This document shows, piece by piece, positions 57,502-64,000 of a DNA stretch of 64,000 nucleotides. The position numbers and the translations under genes are program-made. Source of the DNA: Hermatobates lingyangjiaoensis (lineage: Eukaryota > Arthropoda > Insecta > Hemiptera > Hermatobatidae); NCBI GenBank assembly GCA_026182355.1, contig JAPFBL010000358.1:370001-434000 (forward strand), given 5' to 3'. How positions within the stretch are numbered: position 1 is the first letter of the stretch; each line of letters opens with the position of its first letter. The notes beneath the pieces were generated by a model. The model was not told where the DNA came from. It was given only the letters and a program-made list of their open reading frames with translations, and made no database searches.

Positions 57502-57864
57502 ATGGAAGGATCATATGAAAGTGTTCTACTGGTGAAAAATGAAGTTTTCACCTTCAAGATACCTCCTCTAACGAACAACAGAGCACCAAGGTAGATAAGA
57601 ATCTCAAGAATTTGTATGGAATGGCATAAAATGGAAATTTATTTTTATGTTATTTTAGAGCTGCTGACTGGAATCTGAATGAACCCCAATGGACAGGTAG
57701 AATGAGATTGGTTGCAAAAGGAAAGCAGTGTATTTTAAAACTGGAAGATAAAGTATCAGGTGAACTTTTCGCAAAATGTCCAATTGATACTTACCCAGGA
57801 GTAGCTATTGAAAGTGTGGCTGATTCTTCACGCTATTTCGTTCTTCGACTTCAGGATGATAACG
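57502..57864 (+). other. NECAP: NECAP coding exons 1 and 2
   Basis: Exon 1 is 57502-57590 (donor AAG|GTAGAT) and exon 2 is 57659-57864 (acceptor TTTTAG, donor AACG|GTAATT). The codon for arginine is split between them, giving 'NNRAPRAADW', and the glycine of 'DDNGRS' is split into exon 3. The ATG at 57502 is supported because 'YESVLLVK' matches the family N-terminus. Confidence 0.93.
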
Positions 57865-60800
57865 GTAATTATCTGCAATATAATTCCTCTTTTAGTTTCT
57901 TCATCTCTTCACTTCTTACATCATGGTTTAATTAGTATGCATTTATCATAAAAGTATGTTATTTTAGGTCGGAGTGCGTTCATTGGTTTAGGATTTTCCG
58001 ATAGGTCTGATAGTTTTGATCTGAATGTCGCTTTACAAGATCATTTCAACTGGTTGAAAAAAGCTGAAGAAATAGAGAAAGAAAAAGAAGTCCCAAAGCC
58101 AGAACTGGATCTTCGCTTTAAGGAGGGCGAAACGATTAAAATTAACATGAAAATCACAGTAAGTTTAATAATTAAAGTTAATTAATAACAGGTTTCTTGA
58201 TAAGATTATCGAATTATCTTCAAAAAAAAATTCCTCACTAACCGTATGGTTATTATTGACACTATACTCAAAATGTATTCCTAAATCTGCTGATTTTGCT
58301 TTAATAATTTTCATATTTAGATGTCTAGTTAACTGCATTATAATTAATTTAGTGAAATATATAGTTAAAAAAACTAAATTCACTAAATTGCTTCAGTTAA
58401 TTTTTTTCTTCATGTTTAAGAAACAAAGATTATTGTAATATTTAAAAAACAAAAGAAGTGTAATATTTCATTATACTGTTATAAGGTGTAGTGGTTTGGA
58501 TATTATTACTGGAGTTCCCAAGAGCTGTACACGAGTTCGAAATTTCTTTGCGTTTGCATCTCAAACCTAACTTAACGTATATAGGTTCAATATACTCATA
58601 TGTCATGTTCATAAAGGAAATATTTATTTATAGTATACTGAAAATAAGTAAAGAACATTTAAACAATATCAATATTACGTTAGAAATGTAAGCTACAAAT
58701 TTAAATTTATGAACTTCTGTAAAAGGTATAAATTTTATCACAAACTTCTTGACGTTGCGGACCTTTACGGACAATTTTTTTCCTCTTTACTCTCCTAAAG
58801 CTAATGTGCACGGCGGCTAAGAACGCTGATATATTTACATGTATTTACTTTGTGATTAAAACCTGAAATATTTATTGAATACGTTTAGTAGAACACATTC
58901 ATGTATAAATACTGAAATTTCTGCCGACTTTTTTTCTTTTCCATTTTCTGAATGTATTTTCGAGCTCTCGTATCATTACTTTCCACTTTTCAGAAACTAC
59001 GTGAAGTACCTTTACTGAAAGATTTATGTATTATATTATATTATGTATTTGTATTATATTTTCATTTAAAACCATAATTTCAGTTCCTATAGATCAACAC
59101 CAGAGTTATTTTAATCAATTTACATAATAATGTCTTAAAAACTTAATGTTTATGTTAATAAACATATACATTTACAGATAAGAAGATATCATAATAAACA
59201 TGTGAAATGAAAATCTATTTTTAAACGACAGTTATAAATCAGAAAAAAAGACAGTTCTGTATATAAACCTTTATAATGTTTTATTCTTGTATCTAATATT
59301 ATTGAAAGGATATTTGAATATTGTAAAAAGAGTGACTAACGTTATTAATATTAAGTTCAAAGAAAAAGTTCTTGAGGATTTTGGTCATAAAGAAAATCAA
59401 ACTCCTGTTTGTACGCCGACATTTCACCAAAAATTGTTTAGCATTTTCAAGGCTTGTTTCTCAGGAAAAACCCTGTTTAACAGTCCATGACTTTGTCTGC
59501 TAGCTGGTAGATAAAGGCATTGACTGTTAAATAGTGTTTTTTCTCAGAAACAAGCCTTGAAAATGCCCAAAAATTTTTGGTGAAACGACGGCGTACAATC
59601 AGGAGTTTGATTTTCTTTATGACTAAAATCCTCAAGAACCTTTTCTTTGAACTTGATAAATCAGTGGTTGAGAAGCTATATCAATGTTATTAACATTACC
59701 TTTATATAGTGTTAACAATAATTGTTTTAGAAAAAAGATGGGAGCGAGGTAAGCAGTAAGAACAAAGCAAGTAACAAGGCTGGAGGTGGGACAGGGGGGA
59801 TACTGCCGCCGCCCCCGGGGGCAGTCAAGATAGCACCTCCTCCAGCGCCCAGTGCTTCGTCCTCTCCTTCACATTTGCCCAATCAGCAGAAAACTGCTGA
59901 ATCCTGGGGCGAGTTCACCTCTGCTTCCAACAGGTAATTTAGAAAATTCATTTTTCAAAATTAATGGCTTTGGTACAAACATTTTTTCTCAAAAAAAAAA
60001 AAAAAGATAAGAATAGAGAAACAAAAAAAATGAAATAAGATGTAATTATGGAGAGAAAATAATGGACATGCATAAATAATTAAGCATAAATAGAAATAAT
60101 ATGATAACGTATAAATAATTCGTATGTAGGTTAGGTTGCAGTGGCAACCCTACAAGGGAACACACGTAGGCCAAGCATTGGCCCTTTGTGTACCACACAA
60201 AGAAGATTGATTCTACAGTGGGAGTCATAAATTTTGACTAACTCAAGTGTGTTTAGAGTAGGGATCTTTAACGAATTCCCTGATATCGTACAGGCTAGGG
60301 ACCGACGATTTAACGTCCTTCTCCGAGGTACGACGTGCTCAGATTTATTCATCTCCTGCGTGAATAAATCGAGGGCCAGGTGGAGATCGAACCCCGGTCC
60401 TATTAGTTCAGAGGCGAGTAGGTTAACCAAAATCATATGTAACTAAGAATATTAGATTAAAACCACAATAAACAGAATTACTAAGTAAAAAAGGTTTATT
60501 TTCCTTGTTGTACCAACAATAAAGTTATATATAACAAACTCAATAATATACCAACCGTTTGATAGAATAGATGTTTTATGTAATTGGGATTCGGTCAATT
60601 TTCTAGGTTCAAAATCAAACTCTCATTAACGACGTTTCGGTTTTATTTAAAACCTTTTTCGGGGCAGAAGTAAGAATTTTTTCATTAACAAAATTAAATG
60701 TATATTATTTAAACGAACTAACAATTTTGCTATGTAGGATTGGCAAGATGGGATGTTAGAAACCCCTGTTGTACTAACAATAACTATTCTGTTGACCGAA

Positions 60801-61349
60801 TAATCGTTAACTTATAAGAGTAAATTCAAGAAAATATTCTCCACACTAAAGAAGTTTTATGGAAATAAAATTTTATGAAAAATAAAAAAATAACTTAGTG
60901 TTCTTGCTGAGTTTAACCCAATTCGGGTTAAAGTGAAGCCCAACATGTAAGATAGGATAGGAATATGAGATAGGAGGAGTGTTCTTGCTGAGATTAACCC
61001 AATTCGGGTTAAAGTGAAGCCCAACATGTAAGATAGGATAGGAATATGAAATAGGAAGATGCCAATTTTGGACTGAATACAAATATGGATATGAATTGGA
61101 AAGTTGCAGGATACGAGGATAATTTCAGCCCAACATTGGCATCTTACAGATAAGCGGAATAACTTGGAGAAGACTAAATATTCGAAACATTTTTTTTTTG
61201 CGCAAACTTTTGTTTAGAGATTAGTTTTTTTCATTTTATTGCTATGAATAAACCACTGATTAACCTGTAATAAATTATGAATTTTTTTTTTTTTTTTTAG
61301 CAACCAAACTGCCACAACCCCCAGTAACCCTAACTGGGTCCAATTCTAA
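57502..61349 (+). CDS. NECAP: NECAP endocytosis-associated protein (five coding exons)
   Basis: NECAP binds the ear domain of the AP-2 adaptor and helps assemble and regulate clathrin-coated vesicles at the plasma membrane. Exons 57502-57590, 57659-57864, 57968-58158, 59731-59933 and 61301-61349 join with GT/AG borders into 738 bp, 245 residues plus stop. The PH-like N-terminal domain starts '[20 protein letters not shown]' and continues through '[20 protein letters not shown]', '[20 protein letters not shown]' and 'QDHFNW'. '[16 protein letters not shown]' follows. The C-terminal tail contains a proline-rich stretch, 'SWGEFTSAS' (an adaptor-ear WxxF-type motif), and ends with NWVQF, the conserved terminal WVQF adaptor-binding motif. 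Length is close to the vertebrate proteins (about 270). The only notable difference is a shorter linker. Confidence 0.95.
57968..58158 (+). other. NECAP: NECAP coding exon 3
   Basis: Acceptor TTTTAG|GTCGGA, donor ACA|GTAAGT. It encodes '[20 protein letters not shown]' and the end of the PH-like domain, finishing 'KINMKIT'. Confidence 0.93.
58159..59730 (+). other. NECAP intron 3 with a large inverted repeat
   Basis: The only structure is an imperfect inverted repeat at 59350-59485 and 59525-59660, sharing 'ttcttgaggattttggtcat', 'aatcaaactcctg' and 'tttcaaggcttgtttctcag'. It may be a foldback element. It has no hammerhead core or transposase. Confidence 0.7.
59350..59660. repeat. Foldback repeat, arms about 135 bp
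   Basis: The arms match over most of their length with a spacer of about 40 bp. The GAAACGACGGCG stretch in the right arm resembles part of a hammerhead 3' side, but no CTGANGA box lies at the right distance. Its class is unknown. Confidence 0.7.
59731..59933 (+). other. NECAP: NECAP coding exon 4
   Basis: Acceptor ATTGTTTTAG, donor AACAG|GTAATT. It encodes the lysine- and glycine-rich linker, the proline-rich '[20 protein letters not shown]' and 'SWGEFTSAS'. It is GC-rich compared with its introns. A possible alternative donor GAG|GTAAGC (59748) inside it would cut the exon to 18 bases, but the next exon then shifts frame, so the long form is preferred. Confidence 0.9.
60128..60428 (-). mobile_element. 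tRNA-headed SINE in NECAP intron 4
   Basis: Minus-strand copy. Head near 60428-60355 with the complement of 'gaggcgagta' and 'gatcgaaccccgg', body with 'cgtacaggctagggaccgac', tail as 'aggttaggttgcagtgg' (60128). It is close to the copy at 8151 over its full length. Confidence 0.8.
60610..60670 (-). ncRNA. Decayed hammerhead-like motif, family I
   Basis: Minus strand: CCGAAAA at the CTGANGA position, an extra A, perfect stem II GGTTTT/AAAACC, GAAA, ACGT and GUC. Two core changes. Partly similar sequence with 'aaccgaaacatcgg' lies at 27681-27694 on the plus strand. Confidence 0.4.
60892..61060. repeat. Two-copy tandem repeat, 82 bp
   Basis: 'gtgttcttgctgag' and 'ttaacccaattcgggttaaa' followed by 'gtgaagcccaacatgtaaga' occur twice with almost no difference. 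Each unit contains the inverted repeat TTAACCC-AATTC-GGGTTAA. Confidence 0.85.
61301..61349 (+). other. NECAP: NECAP last coding exon and start of 3' UTR
   Basis: The acceptor after a long T run is TTTAG|CAACC. It encodes '[15 protein letters not shown]' and the stop TAA at 61347-61349. Candidate poly(A) signals AATAAA are at 61795-61800 and 61984-61989. The conserved WVQF end confirms the exon. Confidence 0.93.
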
Positions 61350-62458
61350 TCCAGCCCTGTGACTTCAAATTCTCCCCTAGAGTTAGATCCCTTAGGCCTA
61401 GCTCTTAGATCTATAAACCATTATTCTAACGTCAACTGTTATAGCAACTCTTCAGTTATATTTACTTTTATCATGTGATTTTTTTATTATTATTATTATT
61501 ATTGGGTAAGATAAGCAATTTTTTTATACATATATATATTCCTATTGTTGAAAATGAATAAGTACTTGTTACGTTATTGTTAAAAAAAGGAAGCTATTTA
61601 TATAATTTATATGAAAATTTGTAAAAAGGTAATCTAGTTTATTTATTGTTAGGCATTATCACGGTGATATAAATATGTTCATCTTAGCCTGATTGTTAAT
61701 TAAGATTCCATTAAAAGTTAGTTAATTATTTTTGGTGTCTCCTGGTTCAAGTTAAACCTATAAAGGGTATTTATGCTTTAATATTGTTAAAAAAAATAAA
61801 CTTTTCTTTTTTTTTGTATAATGAATTATTATTTATATTGTGTAAAGTGTAACCAAAGATTATATACAAGTAAATATAGTCTACAAGATAATACTTAAAA
61901 GTTTCTCTCTGTCTATGTGAAATATTGTATTTGTATCATTCCAGGTAGGTAATGAAATATATATATATATATTCTGACGTATGAATAAAATGTGATAAGA
62001 TATCAGCAGTACTTTGTTTTGTTTATTTAACATAAAAAGTTCACCTCTGGCTTGAATTGAACCAGATTTTGTATAAAATTGGGCTTTACTTTTTGGGTAC
62101 TTGTGTATTGATATACTGATTGCTTTAAAAGTTGATTGAGTGTTATTGATAGCTGTATTACAGAAATAGAAGATATAAGATGACTCCGACTCGTTGATCA
62201 GTAACCGTAAGACTGGATAATCAGGCGCTAAACCTAACTTACCAACCAGGCAAAACACAAGTGGTATTTACTTGCTGACTCACTCTAGCACAGGTAATTC
62301 AGAAAGAGTAGGTTTATGACCTGAAACTGCTATTCCATCGTGCACCTTAGTCCGTGAAAACACCCTATAAATATACACCGAGTATTTATTGGGTTCTTTA
62401 ATATTTATTGCCATTTAGCCATTGTGTCAGCAAACGTGAAAACCAAGAAATGCCAACC
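61350..62458 (+). other. NECAP 3' UTR and downstream sequence
   Basis: AT-rich sequence with two AATAAA signals. A minus-strand open frame of 125 codons at 61881-62258 has no recognisable domain and overlaps the likely 3' end, so it is not called. Confidence 0.5.
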
Positions 62459-62466
62459 CTATAAAG

Positions 62467-63030
62467 CAGTGATTCTCAACGTGGTCCACCTGGACCCCCA
62501 GGGGTCCATGACAAAAGTAGTATTCTGAAGGTCCATGACATGTGGTTAGGGCTCCATGTTAAGTTTAAATGAATTCATCAGCAAACCAAAAATAAACCAA
62601 AGCGTAGTAAGCTTTGGCCATACAATATTCAAACATAATGAAAATATAAGGCCCAATATCCTCGTCAGTTTTGTTAAAATGTTCCAATGTTTTAAAATTT
62701 TCTATTGCACTTCTCTTTATGGTACATTCAAAATTACAATTTATTTCAACTGTTAATTATTTATTTCAACATTCAACTGTTACAATTTATTTCAGGGTAC
62801 TTAATAAAATGTTAATAAAGAAATATTTTGTTATTGTTTTAAAAACATGTTTGTATTTCGGCGTGCGTTGTAGATGTAATGAAATTATTTCATAATTAAC
62901 GATATTCATTTACCTAAAAACAAATATTTATTTATAAATTTGTATAATTATGTTTTTAAGTATCCGGGGGGAGTGAGGGTCCACAAGTAGCTTTTAGGGG
63001 GTCCACAAGCAAAAAGGTTGAGAACCCCTG
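62467..63030. mobile_element. hAT MITE with 8-bp target duplication
   Basis: The ends CAGTGATTCTCAAC and the mirror of GGTTGAGAACCCCTG form the terminal repeats. CTATAAAG is duplicated at 62459-62466 and 63031-63038. Subterminal repeats of the type GGGGTCCATGA and GGTCCACAAG lie inside both ends. The 564-bp interior has no transposase similarity. It belongs to a different hAT family from the one at 52518. Confidence 0.95.
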
Positions 63031-63038
63031 CTATAAAG

Positions 63039-63235
63039 TAAGGAAATAAACATTTTCTTACTCTAGGCCCTAGAATTAAATACACCAGGCTAAAATGTAA
63101 ATACATTTGCATTTAATACGCATGACACAAAACGATTGACAGGTAAAAGTAATATTTGGTTATTTATTCAGAAAGTCGTACTTATCATAAATGATATGCC
63201 GAATACATTTTATAATTACTATTATTATAGGGTAT
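63039..63235. other. Non-coding sequence
   Basis: Nothing is recognised in these 200 bases. Confidence 0.4.
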
Positions 63236-63720
63236 CCGTAAAGCTGGATACATAGGACAGTTCGATATTTTTGGTATGTAATTAAAATTAAGTTTTATTT
63301 TCACTATCTATTTTTATTTAAATAACATCTTCAATATGATGTTACTCAACCAATTTCTTATGTTTATGCCAAAATGATTAGGAGCGCTATCCGATTGGAA
63401 CCACTAAGGAATTCCTTCATCAAGATTTTCAAGTAAGGCATTGATATATCTTTCAGGATAGTAAGATAATGTCCCCTTTAACGTGTCTCTCTAAAAGGAA
63501 TGGTCCAAGCATATGCCTTGTTCATAAAGCACACCAAACCATAACTTTTGGCACTCTTTGCTGTTTGGAATAATAAACAAAATGCGGATTTGGTTTCGAC
63601 CAGATCGAACATTTTGCCTGTTGACCTCACTATTCACGTAATAGAAAGCTTCATCGCTAAATAGAACACAGATGTTTGTCAAAGCCAAAACTAATCTGTG
63701 GATGAAAAAAAATATTAATA
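63236..63720 (-). pseudogene. Mariner-like transposase fragment, 3' part
   Basis: The terminus near 63236 reads 'gggtatccgtaaagctggat', typical of the ends of this group. On the minus strand, 'ICVLFSDEAFYYVNSEVNRQ' (63491-63688) matches the DDE transposase block FSDEA-F-----VN-QN around the second catalytic aspartate, followed by a decayed region and further down 'LSYYPERYINALLE' in another frame. It resembles the transposase family whose N-terminus is in the foldback element at 18956. The 5' side runs into unrecognised sequence. Several frame changes make it non-functional. Confidence 0.65.
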
Positions 63721-64000
63721 ATTTTGAATCTTAAATTGGAAAATATCCAGTTATCTTACGGATAAGCTGTAGAAATAAGTTGTTTTTCTTTTAGATTTCC
63801 AAGCTAACATACAGTACACTCCCTCAAAGCGAAAGATTGCACAATTGGTCTTAACCTTTCAAAAATGACTTTCTTTTAGTTAGGAGGTGCGAAGGAATTG
63901 TAATTGAGTGGGAATCATATGGGAATCAGAGCTTAGGTTCTGGCAAAGGCTGGATTGATATGTCATAATCAAGTCAAGCTCTGGTGGAAGGAAGCCTTTA
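63721..64000. other. Non-coding window end
   Basis: No gene or known element is seen; the mariner-like element may continue into this stretch in decayed form. Confidence 0.35.

Noticed and set aside
59585..59600. Hammerhead motif in the NECAP intron 3 foldback (GAAACGAC)
   Set aside because: No CTGANGA box or stem II lies at the right distance on either strand.
61881..62258. 125-codon open frame on the minus strand
   Set aside because: No recognisable domain; overlaps the probable NECAP 3' end and has AT-rich random composition.

Overview
This is a eukaryotic nuclear window. It is AT-rich, has spliced genes with kilobase introns, long (TA)n tracts, and transposon families typical of arthropods: mariner, a mariner-like family with a helix-turn-helix N-terminus, hAT, jockey-type LINE, Penelope-like elements, and a tRNA-headed SINE whose tail is (CCTAA)4, the complement of the arthropod TTAGG telomere motif. 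I infer an arthropod, probably an insect, and cannot place it further.

Host genes lie only in the right third. A TPR-repeat protein resembling TTC17 is on the minus strand (six coding exons, 57241 down to 44974). It has a signal peptide, TPRs, a transmembrane helix and a proline-rich tail. NECAP, an endocytic clathrin-adaptor accessory protein, is on the plus strand (five coding exons, 57502 to 61349). Their start codons are 260 bp apart, head to head, so they probably share a bidirectional promoter. Every splice junction I used has GT/AG ends and keeps the reading frame.

From 1 to about 44.8 kb I find no host gene, only repeats. In order: dispersed AT-rich repeats and a MITE (0.4-7 kb); a SINE cluster (8-9 kb); a 1.5-kb palindrome of two Penelope-like GIY-YIG copies (9.7-11.2 kb); a series of short palindromes (11-15.6 kb); a jockey LINE 3' end (16.7-17.3 kb); a foldback DNA transposon inside an older repeat (18.9-19.6 kb); a 91-bp tandem array (23-24 kb); a dead mariner (25.1-26.1 kb); a segmental duplication (26.9 and 29.5 kb); a 71-bp tandem array (35.2-35.9 kb); and a pogo/Tigger-like remnant (42.6-43.2 kb). 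The 8-kb intron of the TTC17-like gene holds an internally deleted mariner and a 92-bp tandem array interrupted by a hAT element. Another hAT MITE and a mariner-like fragment follow NECAP.

The most interesting signal is a scattered set of hammerhead-ribozyme-like motifs, about 16 with a near-complete core and many decayed ones, on both strands and mostly in the arms of short palindromes. They fall into at least six sequence families whose helices differ in sequence but keep pairing. All have a self-complementary stem III, which suggests cleavage as dimers, and the families with a good stem II have one extra nucleotide between CUGANGA and stem II. One family lies in the GIY-YIG Penelope-like palindrome, so the set is best explained as the terminal repeats of several Penelope-like families, probably including non-autonomous ones.
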